NCBI GenBank assembly: GCA_023444095.1
Contig: JAEZRP010000037.1
Location: forward strand, 1-64,000
Source: Bacillota bacterium
GTDB lineage: Bacteria; Bacillota; Clostridia; Christensenellales; Aristaeellaceae
Reading direction: 5' to 3'
Length of the DNA: 64,000 bases
Part shown: piece by piece, positions 8,229-16,079 of the stretch
How positions within the stretch are numbered: position 1 is the first letter of the stretch
Layout of the letters: each line of letters starts with the position of its first letter
Program-made: the position numbers and the translations under genes
The notes under the pieces: model-generated
What the model was told of the DNA's origin: nothing
The model's input: only the letters and a program-made list of their open reading frames with translations
The model's database searches: none

Positions 8229-8816
8229 ATGAAAAAGATCTTCTCAATCATCATCGCGCTCGTTTTGATGTCCGCGGGCGCGTGGGCAGAGCAGGGCGCC
8301 ACGCCCTCCCCCGCGCCGACCGGAACGGAGGACGCCGCGGGCGCGGTCTACAGCCTCTACGATTACGACGGCGAAACCATGGACGTCACAGCGCCCTATT
8401 GGATCGAATTTGACGGCCTTTTCAAAATGCGGATGCCCGCAGGCTGGCAGAATTTCGCGCTCACGGACGCGCAGATGGAGAATGGAATGATCGCCTGCTT
8501 CGGTGACGGCGCACACTTCATGTTCGTGGGCCGCGAGGACGACACGGGCGCGTACGCGGACATGAACGAGTTCGGCATGACCCTCGCGCTCAACGACAGC
8601 TACGTCTCGATCTTCCAGAACGAATTCAACGGAACGGAATTCATCTGCTACTCGGACTACGAGAATACTTCCTCCGACTGCGCGACCATCCTTCCCGGAA
8701 AGGGAATCTACACCTTCTACTTTTATCCGGTCGACGGAAACACGGACTTCGCGCAGATGGTGCTCGATTTAATGAACAGCTACGCGATGCTCGATGTGGA
8801 GAACGAAAATGAATAA
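8229..8816 (+). CDS. Secreted protein of unknown function
   Basis: The protein has 195 residues from the ATG at 8229, which lies 6 bp behind CGGAGGT; the ATG at 8223 is too close to that site. MKKIFSIIIALVLMSAGAWA is a signal peptide with a clear AWA-E cleavage site. The mature chain begins with a proline/alanine/glycine-rich linker (GATPSPAPTGTEDAAGA), followed by a mixed alpha/beta domain containing an amphipathic WQNFAL segment. It has no cysteine pairs or catalytic motif that I recognise. The tail overlaps the next membrane-protein gene by 8 bp, so both products likely work together at the envelope. The function is not recognised. Confidence 0.75.
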   Translation: MKKIFSIIIALVLMSAGAWAEQGATPSPAPTGTEDAAGAVYSLYDYDGETMDVTAPYWIEFDGLFKMRMPAGWQNFALTDAQMENGMIACFGDGAHFMFVGREDDTGAYADMNEFGMTLALNDSYVSIFQNEFNGTEFICYSDYENTSSDCATILPGKGIYTFYFYPVDGNTDFAQMVLDLMNSYAMLDVENENE

Positions 8817-9003
8817 TTATACGCTTGCGCTCATCATCGTGGGCGCGATCGCGGTCATCCAAATGCTCTATGGGCTCATCAGGCGGTCGAAGGGCCTCGC
8901 GTTCATCGGCTTCGTCTTCGCGCTCGTATGCGCGCTCTGCTATGTGATCATCTATTTCTACGGCGACGCGATCTACATAACGGGGGATGCCTACAAGTTA
9001 TAG
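8809..9003 (+). CDS. Small membrane protein
   Basis: The protein has 64 residues from the ATG at 8809 with GTGGAG upstream; the in-frame ATG at 8794 lies further inside the preceding gene. Two hydrophobic helices, YTLALIIVGAIAVIQMLYGL and FIGFVFALVCALCYVIIYFY, flank a short RRSKG turn that by the positive-inside rule would be cytoplasmic. The gene overlaps the secreted-protein gene by 8 bp. No family is recognised. The hydrophobic pattern and the translational coupling are the reasons for calling it real. Confidence 0.6.
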   Translation: MNNYTLALIIVGAIAVIQMLYGLIRRSKGLAFIGFVFALVCALCYVIIYFYGDAIYITGDAYKL

Positions 9004-9081
9004 AGAACAGGCAAGGGTCTTGCCGATCGGACGGGTAAGGCTTTCACGGAAATCAAATTTCATTGACCGGGGGGAATCCAT

Positions 9082-9294
9082 ATGGCGCAGACGCAGGAAC
9101 TCAAGACCATCATGGAGAAATTCGCCGGATCGGGCTGGGACCTCATCGCGGAACCCGCGAAGGCATGGCTCGAAACTGGGAAGTCCGATGAAACCCTCTT
9201 GGCCGCCATCCGGCAGGCCGACGACGAATGCGGCAGCTGCGGCTGCGAATTCGATCCGCTCTACAAGCGCGCACTCCAGCTTTTGGCGGCGTGA
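9082..9294 (+). CDS. Small cysteine-containing protein, unknown function
   Basis: The 70-residue protein starts at ATG 9082 behind a GGGGGGAA ribosome binding site. It is predicted mostly helical (TQELKTIMEKFAGSGWDLI near the start), with a three-cysteine cluster ECGSCGCEFDP at residues 49-59 that could bind a metal or form a disulfide. It sits between the small membrane protein and a repeat element and has no clear operon partner. I recognise no family. The good start site and protein-like composition support it as a gene. Confidence 0.5.
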   Translation: MAQTQELKTIMEKFAGSGWDLIAEPAKAWLETGKSDETLLAAIRQADDECGSCGCEFDPLYKRALQLLAA

Positions 9295-9296
9295 CG

Positions 9297-9570
9297 GCCG
9301 AGGCGCCGCCCTTGGCTCCCGCCTAAGGGCCGCTGTCCGTTCGGCATCCCATACTTGGAAGGGAAAAATATACGGATCCATCGGCGGCTTGGGGGTCCAT
9401 CCCCGAACTGCCGAACTTATATGCGGGAGCACGCGCCACATTGAGAACTCGACCGCCCTGGGCTTGGCCCACGGGCGGTCGACTGGCATAGGAATATTTT
9501 CTTTCGTATGGGATCCTGAAGGGCGTCAGGCTTTGAGCGGGAGCCCGAGTGTAGTGCCCTCGGCGTCCCT
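9297..9570. repeat. Dispersed tripartite repeat, copy 1 (reaches into the kinase gene)
   Basis: The left arm follows the stop codon at 9294 (GGCTCCCGCCTAAGGG, then CATCCCATAC). The middle holds a hairpin with stems CGACCGCCC/GGGCGGTCG around 9449-9481. The right arm starts near 9508 (TATGGGATCCTGAAGGGCG) and runs into the 3' end of the histidine kinase gene, with GAGCGGGAGCCCGAG at 9535-9549. The arms resemble those of the other copies in inverse orientation. Confidence 0.65.
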
Positions 9571-10965
9571 CTCGTCCTCCTCGTCCCTGCGCGAGATGGT
9601 GAATCGGAAGGTAGTTCCCCTGCCCTTTTCGCTCTCGACGGTCAGTTCCTCGCCCATCCAGCTCCAGAGCTCGCGGGCGATGGAGAGGCCGAGGCCGGAG
9701 CCGTTGCCGGAGTGCGCCTTGTCGACCTTATAGAAGCGGTCGAACACATAGGGCAGGTCCTCGGGGGCGATGCCGACGCCTGTGTCGGAGACGCAGACCG
9801 TCACCCTGTCGTCGTCGAAGTCGGCGCGCACGGAGATCGCGCCCTTTTCGGTATACTTGATGGCGTTATCGAGAAGGATGACCATCATCTGCTCGACGCG
9901 GTCGGCGTTGGTGTGCGCCTCGGGGAGATTTGAAAAGTCCGTCTCGACCTTGAAGGCGAGTTCGTGCTCCTCGGCGATCATCCGGTAGCGCTCGCACACG
10001 TCGTAGAGCAGGTCGTCGAGCTTCATGCGCTTTTTCTCGATGGCGAGGGTGCCGCTCTGGAGCCGCGAAAGCTCCATCAGATCGGCGATCAGCCGGGAGA
10101 GCCGCATGACCTCGCGCAGGATGATGTCGTAATAGCGCATGCGCGCGGCCTCGTCGGTCACCATGCCCTCCTTGAGCGGCTCGATGAGCGCGCGCACGGC
10201 GGTGAGCGGTGTGCGCATTTCGTGGGAGACGTTCGCGACGTAGTCCCGACGCGTGCGCTCGAGGCGCTCCTGCTGGGTGACGTCCGAAAAGAGTCCGACC
10301 GCGCCCGCTGCCTCGCCGATCTCGTCGATAATGGGCGAAATCGCGATCCTCACGACCTTGCCGCGCAGCTCAACGTTGCGCTCGACACACGTGCCCGTCT
10401 CGATGGCGCGCTTGAAATCCTGCCAGACGCGCCCGCCGTCTATGCGGTGAAGCCGCGTGTCGGAGATGTGCGAACCGCCCCCCATGAGCGCGTCGACGGC
10501 GGGATTCCGATGGGTAAGCTTGCCCTCGGCGTCCACCGCCACGATGCCCTCGGAGAGATTGTCGAGCATCCGCTTGAGCCGGTTGCGCTCAAGAATAAGC
10601 TGGTACATGTTGTAGGAGAGCTGGTAGGAGAGGTTATTGATGGCGCGTCCGAGCTCGCCGAGCTCGCCCGGCGATTTCTCGCTCGCGCGCGTCTCAAGCT
10701 CGCCCTTCGCGATTTTCACGGCGGCGTCGCGAAGCGCAGTGATGGGCGCGACCGCGTCGCGCACGAACCAGGAAACGAGCATGTAAACGGCGGCCGAAGC
10801 GAGGAGGGCGCCGATGAGCGCGCCGAGCAGGACGTCCGCCCAGGCCGGCAGCGCCGTCGACAGCGCCAATAGGAGCCCGGCGATGAGCATCCCGGCGACC
10901 GCCGTCGAAACGACGATCGCCGAGAAAATCACCACTCGCCTTGTCAGCACGCCCATGTTTTTCAT
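9526..10965 (-). CDS. Sensor histidine kinase with HAMP and PAS domains
   Basis: The protein has 479 residues from ATG 10965, one base after the regulator's stop codon. There are two N-terminal membrane helices (about residues 8-35 and 42-65) with almost no sensor loop between them. A HAMP linker follows (VAPITALRDAAVKIAKGE), then a PAS domain (LDNLSEGIVAVDAEGKL), and the HisKA dimerisation helix with phospho-acceptor His in VSHEMRTPLTAV. The ATP-binding domain has the N box (LLDNAIKYT), G1 (DTGVGI) and G2 (GSGLGLSI). This is a WalK/PhoR-type architecture. The final 13 codons (about 9526-9567) coincide with the arm of a dispersed repeat and look like a late addition to the C-terminus. Confidence 0.92.
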   Translation of the reverse strand: MKNMGVLTRRVVIFSAIVVSTAVAGMLIAGLLLALSTALPAWADVLLGALIGALLASAAVYMLVSWFVRDAVAPITALRDAAVKIAKGELETRASEKSPGELGELGRAINNLSYQLSYNMYQLILERNRLKRMLDNLSEGIVAVDAEGKLTHRNPAVDALMGGGSHISDTRLHRIDGGRVWQDFKRAIETGTCVERNVELRGKVVRIAISPIIDEIGEAAGAVGLFSDVTQQERLERTRRDYVANVSHEMRTPLTAVRALIEPLKEGMVTDEAARMRYYDIILREVMRLSRLIADLMELSRLQSGTLAIEKKRMKLDDLLYDVCERYRMIAEEHELAFKVETDFSNLPEAHTNADRVEQMMVILLDNAIKYTEKGAISVRADFDDDRVTVCVSDTGVGIAPEDLPYVFDRFYKVDKAHSGNGSGLGLSIARELWSWMGEELTVESEKGRGTTFRFTISRRDEEDERDAEGTTLGLPLKA

Positions 10966-10966
10966 A

Positions 10967-11662
10967 TCACCCGTTGACCTCAAAGCGGTAACCGACCCCG
11001 TACACCGTCTTGAGCGCCCACGGCACGTTCTCCTGGGGGAGCTTCTGCCGGATCCTCTTGATGTGCGCGTCCACGGTGCGCGTGTCGCCGAAGTAATCGT
11101 AACCCCACACGCGGGAGAGAATCTGTTCGCGACTGAAGACCTGCCCGACGTTCGAGGTCAGCATGTGCAGGATCTCGACCTCCTTGGGCGTGCAGGGGAT
11201 GACCTTTCCGCCGGCCTTCACCTGATAGTTCTCGAGCGAAATCTCGAGCTGCGGCAGACGCACGATGGAGGAGTCCTCCTCCGCGGCCTTTTCGGAGAAG
11301 CGCCTGAGCACCGCCTTGATGCGCGCCAGCACCTCGCGCGGGCTGAAGGGTTTCACGATGTAGTCGTCCGCGCCCAGTTCGAGGCCGAGAATGCGGTCGA
11401 TCTCCTCGCCCTTGGCGGTCAGCATGATGATTGGCGTAGAGCTCGTCTGGCGGATGGTGCGGCAGACGTCGATTCCGGACATCTTCGGCATCATCAGATC
11501 CAGAACGATCATGTCCGGATGCAGATTTTCAAACAGCTCGACGGCCTGCTGTCCGTCGTACGCCGATTGGTGCTCGTATCCCTCGGAGCCGAGGTAAAGC
11601 CCGAGCGACTCGTGCACGACGGGATCGTCGTCGCAGATCAGAATAAGCGGATACATAGACAT
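10967..11662 (-). CDS. OmpR-family response regulator
   Basis: The 231-residue protein is the cognate regulator of the adjacent kinase. The receiver domain shows the acidic pocket CDDD (10-13), phospho-acceptor Asp55 in VLDLMMPKMSG, the LTAKG switch motif and KPFSPREV with the conserved lysine. The C-terminal winged helix is intact (LTSNVGQVFSREQILSRVWG, DTRTVDAHIKRIRQKL). The start at ATG 11662 has AAGAGGTG five to six bases upstream; a second ATG two codons later is possible. The kinase gene begins one base after the stop, so the two form an operon. A 37-bp inverted repeat just upstream of the promoter is a plausible autoregulatory site. Confidence 0.95.
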   Translation of the reverse strand: MSMYPLILICDDDPVVHESLGLYLGSEGYEHQSAYDGQQAVELFENLHPDMIVLDLMMPKMSGIDVCRTIRQTSSTPIIMLTAKGEEIDRILGLELGADDYIVKPFSPREVLARIKAVLRRFSEKAAEEDSSIVRLPQLEISLENYQVKAGGKVIPCTPKEVEILHMLTSNVGQVFSREQILSRVWGYDYFGDTRTVDAHIKRIRQKLPQENVPWALKTVYGVGYRFEVNG

Positions 11663-11694
11663 AAAAACACCTCTTGCGCCACATTCATGAATAC

Positions 11695-11723
11695 ATTATA
11701 CATATTCATTTTTGTTTCTGCAA
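11695..11723 (-). promoter_or_regulatory. Promoter of the two-component operon
   Basis: TTGCAG (11718-11723) and TATAAT (11695-11700) on the minus strand with a 17-bp spacer. Immediately upstream, TTGTCGAA (11727-11734) and TTCGACAA (11756-11763) form a perfect 8-bp inverted repeat. Confidence 0.7.
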
Positions 11724-11844
11724 CACTTGTCGAAAAAGGTCTAACGAAAGCCCAATTCGACAATAAATTGACGTCCGCATCAATCATTGACAGGCATAGC
11801 CTGCGCGCGTGGTGCGGAAAATACGCGCGGGAGGCGCATGAAAA

Positions 11845-12276
11845 ATGGATCAGACCGGGAAATTGCTGAGCCGTGTCGCGGAGAACGCGCGCACGGGTTA
11901 CGACGCCGCAAGCCAGCTTCTGGCGAGAACGCAGGACGAGGAGATGCGCAGGGAACTCGCGTCCGAGCGCGATTATTACCGCGACGCCGCGCGCGACGCG
12001 GAGGAAAAGCTTGGCAGACTTGGAGTAAAATTTGACGGCAAGGGCCCCATCGCGCGCGCGGGGATGTGGGCGGGCATCCGGATGAACACGTTCGTGGATC
12101 GTTCGAGTTCCCACCTCGCCGACATCGTCATCCAGGGAGCGACAATGGGCGTCATCGATACCACAAAGGCCAGGGGCGAGTTCCCAGACGCCTCTGCGGA
12201 GGCGCAGGAAGCCGCGAGCGACTTCATCACGCGCCAGCAGGAGGCCATCGAGCGGATGAAGGACTTTCTGATGTAG
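11845..12276 (+). CDS. Helical-bundle protein, possibly DUF2383-like
   Basis: The 143-residue protein starts at ATG 11845, with GGGAGGCGC upstream. Four predicted amphipathic helices are visible: LLSRVAENARTGYDAASQLL, then a charged helix (MRRELASERDYYRDAARDAE), a middle segment beginning AGMWAGIRMN, and a final FITRQQEAIERMKDFL. The length and the pattern of a helix pair, a glycine-rich hinge and a second helix pair resemble the ferritin-like DUF2383 family, but the resemblance is judged by eye. It has no signal peptide. It is convergent with addA, with only 9 bp between the stop codons. Its role is unknown. Confidence 0.65.
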   Translation: MDQTGKLLSRVAENARTGYDAASQLLARTQDEEMRRELASERDYYRDAARDAEEKLGRLGVKFDGKGPIARAGMWAGIRMNTFVDRSSSHLADIVIQGATMGVIDTTKARGEFPDASAEAQEAASDFITRQQEAIERMKDFLM

Positions 12277-12285
12277 GAAACAGCG

Positions 12286-15200
12286 TCATATCCTCGCCTC
12301 CACGCCCTGCGCGATGAGGGCGAGGATTTTTTCCTTGACTCCGATCCTGGTAATCCGCAAAAGCGCCTTGGCGTAAAGACCGAGCTGGAGCGCGTAGTGG
12401 GCCTTGACGGCTTCGAGGTCTTCCGCGCGGCTTAACTTGTAGTCCACGAGCACCCACTCCCCGTCTTCGAGAAAGCACAGATCGATCGTACCCTGCACGA
12501 GCACCTCGCCGCCAGCGCCACCCGCTTCCGCGCGGGTGAGCGCTTCGGCCGCTGACATCATGAGGTTGAAGCTCACCTCGCGGCGCACATCCTTCGCGGC
12601 GCGCAGCCGAAGCCCGGTCTCGGATTCGAGGAAGCGCGCGAGCATGGCGGGCGAGACGACATCGAACTCCTCGTCCGTCATGAGGTGGCCGTTTGCGAAC
12701 GCGGCGAGCTGCTCGCGCACGGCGGCAACGAGCGATTTCCCGGACAGTCCGTCCAGCGCCCGAAGGTCCAAAAGCTGCATCGCCCGGTGGCTCGCTGTGC
12801 CGCGCTCGGCCTGCGTCATGCCGCCCTCCTGCAAAAATTGGGGCCTCTCGGCCAGGGGCTCGAGATTGCGCGGCCCGTCGATGCCCCGCAGAAGCCCCGA
12901 AGCGGTGAGCTTTAATGGCATCGTCTCGGCATCCTTGTGCGGGTAGACCCAAGCGTACTTTTGCGCGAGCGCGGGGTCGTAGGCGTCCGGGTCGACGGTG
13001 ATCCGCGTGTGGGCGAGCACGGGCGCGGGCGGCGCAAACTCCGCCGCCGGATGCGCATGGACGCGCGCGATATCCCGCTCCCCGAGCGCGCTCATGGTCA
13101 TGTCGAGCATGCTGCCCGCGAGCATGGGGTTTTCGGAGGCGGCGCGCCAGAGCGCGCGGGAACGGTCGAGGCTTTTGACCGTCCCGGTCAGAACGAGGCG
13201 CTCCTTCGCGCGCGTCATGAGCACGTAAAGGACGCGCAGTTCCTCCGCGAGCCCCTCGCGTCCGAACCGCTCCACGATCGCCGCGCGCGAGAGCGTGTTG
13301 CGCCGCGAGCGCAGCTCGGAGTCAAAGCGCATGAGCCCGATGCCGAGCTGCGGATGGCACAGCAGGCTGTCTTCGGCGCGTTCGGCGCGCACGCGCGTCG
13401 AGAGCCGCGCGCCGAACACCGCGCGGAACTCCAGCCCCTTCGAGTGGTGGATGGTCATGAGCCGAACCACGTCGTCGTTCTCGCCCAGCGCCTGCGCCGC
13501 GTCGCCCGCCCCGCGCGCGCGCATGCCCTCCGCGTAGGCGAGGAAGCGGCTCAGGGAACCGGACACGTCCCGGTCGTACGCCCCCGCGCGCACCGCGAAC
13601 AGATCGAGGTTCGCCTGCCGCTGCGCGCCGCCGGGGAGCGCCCCCGCGTAGGCGTAGACGCCCGATTCATCCATCACCGCGCGTGCCAGATCGCCCAGCG
13701 CCGTGGCGCCCGCGCGCAGCCGCCACGAATCGAGCGCCGCTAGAAATTCCCGGAGCCTTTCGGCAAGTTCCCCCTCGCCCGCGGCGCACGCGCGCACGGC
13801 GTCGGCGTACGCGCCTTCGCGCTTCGTCAATCGGATCTGCGCCAGCTCCTCGAGCGTCAGGGAGCACACCGGGGAGCGGAGCGCCGCGATCAGGTCCTCG
13901 TCCCGCCGGAAATTATCGATCAATCTGAGAAGCGAGAGCGTCAGCCGCACCTCGAGCGAATCGAAGTAGCCGCCCCCGCCGTCCGCGTACGCCGGAATTC
14001 CCTCCGAGGCGAGCATCGGCGCGAGCGCCGAGAACGCCGCCGTTCCCTGCCGGGTAAGGATCGCGAAATCGCGGAAGCGCAGCGTCTCGTCTTCCGCCAT
14101 CATCCTTTTGATCTCCCGCGCGATCATGAGCCCCTCGCGCTCGGCCTGCGAGAGCTCGTCCTCTCCCGTGCCCTCGATGAGGTGGATCTCCACCGGCGCG
14201 CCGGGTCCGGCGTCCTCTCCCGGGCGCAGCCGCGCGTTTCCATCGTATTCGATTTCGCTGTCCCCGCCGGTCAATAGCCGTTCGAACACCGCGTTCACAA
14301 AGTCAAGCACGGTTTTTTTCGACCGGAAGTTGCGCGTGAGCGGCAAGAGCCTGCCGCCGTCCCCGCGCGAATACGCCGCGTACTTTTCGAGAAAGAGCCG
14401 TGGCTCCGCCTGCCGGAAGCGGTAGATGGACTGCTTGACGTCCCCGACCATGAACAGCCGCCCCGCGCGCACCACGCGCCGGACGATCGCCTCCTGAATG
14501 TCCGAGGTATCCTGATACTCGTCCACGAACACGTACTCGTACCGCGCCCGCGCCGCGTCCGCCACCGCGTCGTCAGAGAGCGACGCGAGCGTTCGCTTTT
14601 CGAGGTCGTCGTAGGTCAGCGCGCCGCGCTCACGCTTCATCTCGTCGAAGATGCGCCGCGCGTCGAGCGCGATTTCCGATAGCGCCCGCGCGCCTTTCAG
14701 GGTTTCCATAGAATCCGGCAGCGCGACCGCGAGGGGAAGGGAGAGGATGGCCGCGCCCGCGAGCGCTTTTTTAGCCGCGTCTCGCAGGTTCTTCGCCTCC
14801 TCGATAGCGTCCTCGTCGTAGCCCGCGTTCCTGCCGCGTGGGGTGGTGAGCTTGAAATCTATCAGGAGCGCGCGCAGCCGCTCGTAACCGTGCTCCCGGC
14901 CCATCTCCTCGAGAGCAAGGATATCCGCCTGGATGGCGTTCTCGTAGTGAGGGGGGAGAAGCAGCGCGCGCGTCTGATGGAGCGCGATGAGCGCCTCCCG
15001 GGCGGCGCGCCGGGCCGCGTCCGCGATCTCGCGCGTCCACGCGTCCTTGTCGCCCGCGAGGGCGGTCTCGATCCATTTCTCCGGCTCCGGGCGGGAATCG
15101 AGGAAGCGCAAAAGCGCGTCCGCCGCCGCGCGCACGCCGGAAGGACCCCGGCCGTAGTCGAGGCTCTCGAGCGCCGCGCCACCCCTCTGATAACCATTCT

Positions 15201-15612
15201 CGAGCGCTTCGTCGAGCGCGGAATCGAGCATGAGCCGCGCGTCGTCCTCGTCGAGGATGGAAAACGCGGGATCGACGTCCGCCGCCTCGAAGTTCTCACG
15301 CAGGAAGTCCGCGCAGAAGGCGTGGAGCGTCGTGATCGGCGCGCGCTCGAGCCGGATCAGCTGCGCGCGGCAGCCATCGTCGCCCGCCGCCGCGCGCGCT
15401 CCCAACGCGCGCGTCAGCTTCTGGCGCATGTCGGCAGCCGCCGCGCGCGTGAAGGTCACGACCAGCATCCGGTCGATATCCGCGCCCTCGGCCGCGAGCC
15501 GCAAGACGCGCTCAACCATGGTCGCCGTCTTCCCCGAACCCGCAGCCGCGCTGAGAAGAAGGTTCTCCCCCCGCGCTTCCACGGCCCTCCTCTGTTCATC
15601 CGTCAGTTTCAT
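12286..15612 (-). CDS. addA: ATP-dependent helicase-nuclease subunit AddA
   Basis: The 1108-residue UvrD-type helicase carries Walker A SAAAGSGKT near residue 25, motif Ia VVTFTRAAAADMRQKL, Walker B EYVFVDEYQDTS, motif III FMVGDVKQSIYRFRQAEP, and motif VI VLYVLMTRAKERL. The C-terminus carries the RecB-type nuclease (EWVLVDYKLSRAEDLE, then YALQLGLYAKAL). AddAB unwinds and resects double-strand breaks up to a recombination hot-spot sequence. AddB is normally encoded immediately upstream in Firmicutes but is absent here: the upstream region is a promoter and a divergent lyase gene. The chain is somewhat shorter than the 1200-1250 residues common in Bacilli. The start at 15612 follows an AGAGG site. 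Confidence 0.9.
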   Translation of the reverse strand: MKLTDEQRRAVEARGENLLLSAAAGSGKTATMVERVLRLAAEGADIDRMLVVTFTRAAAADMRQKLTRALGARAAAGDDGCRAQLIRLERAPITTLHAFCADFLRENFEAADVDPAFSILDEDDARLMLDSALDEALENGYQRGGAALESLDYGRGPSGVRAAADALLRFLDSRPEPEKWIETALAGDKDAWTREIADAARRAAREALIALHQTRALLLPPHYENAIQADILALEEMGREHGYERLRALLIDFKLTTPRGRNAGYDEDAIEEAKNLRDAAKKALAGAAILSLPLAVALPDSMETLKGARALSEIALDARRIFDEMKRERGALTYDDLEKRTLASLSDDAVADAARARYEYVFVDEYQDTSDIQEAIVRRVVRAGRLFMVGDVKQSIYRFRQAEPRLFLEKYAAYSRGDGGRLLPLTRNFRSKKTVLDFVNAVFERLLTGGDSEIEYDGNARLRPGEDAGPGAPVEIHLIEGTGEDELSQAEREGLMIAREIKRMMAEDETLRFRDFAILTRQGTAAFSALAPMLASEGIPAYADGGGGYFDSLEVRLTLSLLRLIDNFRRDEDLIAALRSPVCSLTLEELAQIRLTKREGAYADAVRACAAGEGELAERLREFLAALDSWRLRAGATALGDLARAVMDESGVYAYAGALPGGAQRQANLDLFAVRAGAYDRDVSGSLSRFLAYAEGMRARGAGDAAQALGENDDVVRLMTIHHSKGLEFRAVFGARLSTRVRAERAEDSLLCHPQLGIGLMRFDSELRSRRNTLSRAAIVERFGREGLAEELRVLYVLMTRAKERLVLTGTVKSLDRSRALWRAASENPMLAGSMLDMTMSALGERDIARVHAHPAAEFAPPAPVLAHTRITVDPDAYDPALAQKYAWVYPHKDAETMPLKLTASGLLRGIDGPRNLEPLAERPQFLQEGGMTQAERGTASHRAMQLLDLRALDGLSGKSLVAAVREQLAAFANGHLMTDEEFDVVSPAMLARFLESETGLRLRAAKDVRREVSFNLMMSAAEALTRAEAGGAGGEVLVQGTIDLCFLEDGEWVLVDYKLSRAEDLEAVKAHYALQLGLYAKALLRITRIGVKEKILALIAQGVEARI

Positions 15613-15638
15613 GCGCTAACCTCTGCCCTTTTTCTTCC

Positions 15639-15667
15639 ATTATAACCGCGCGGGAAAGCCGATGCAA
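15639..15667 (-). promoter_or_regulatory. Promoter of addA
   Basis: TTGCAT (15662-15667) and TATAAT (15639-15644) on the minus strand with a 17-bp spacer, 26 bp upstream of the addA start. It shows addA is transcribed on its own, without addB ahead of it. Confidence 0.7.
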
Positions 15668-15683
15668 CCGCAAACGAGCGATG

Positions 15684-15745
15684 CGCGCCTCTGCCCCGGG
15701 CGGGAGCTTGGAGGGCGCAGTCCTCTGGCGCCGATCCCTTTTACC
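15684..15745. repeat. Fragment of the dispersed repeat (one arm)
   Basis: GCGGGAGCTTGGAGGGCG followed by CAGTCCTCTGGCG closely matches the right arm of the copy at 29982-30163 (GCGGGAGCTCGAGGGCG, then GAGTCCTCGACG). Only one arm is recognisable here. Confidence 0.5.
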
Positions 15746-16021
15746 GGCTGAGGTCGATTGCCAAAAAAGGCGGACGCCCTCCCCCGGCTCAAAGGGAAGG
15801 GCGTCCTGAAAAAGAGGGGATACCAGGATGAATCCTGGTTTTGGGGAGGCCTCATATGAGGCGCTCCCCGCAGCGGCGGAGGGGTTGGGGAATGGGATGA
15901 GGGGTATCCGCCGTTGATGGACATATGATACCCGACATTTGTGGCAAATTCGCTCAAATCCTGTGTACATATTGTTATTTCTTGTGTCGTTTGTGATAAA
16001 TATTGCATTCGGCGTCCGGGC
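15746..16021. other. Gene-free stretch with three successive hairpins
   Basis: The hairpins are GGACGCCCT/AGGGCGTCC (15772-15806), ACCAGGAT/ATCCTGGT followed by TTTT (15822-15842), and a nested GGGGAG...CTCCCC enclosing CCTCATATGAGG (15843-15869). GGGTATC/GATACCC (15902-15934) follows. No ORF with a start site is supported. It may be a small structured RNA or worn repeat debris. Confidence 0.35.
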
Positions 16022-16050
16022 TTGCGAAATTCGGGAATTGGGTCTATAAT
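16022..16050 (+). promoter_or_regulatory. Promoter of the patB-like operon
   Basis: TTGCGA (16022-16027) and TATAAT (16045-16050) with a 17-bp spacer; the ATG at 16080 follows with GGGAGG at 16068-16073. Confidence 0.75.
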
Positions 16051-16079
16051 AGGTGCGATATACATACGGGAGGCATTGC

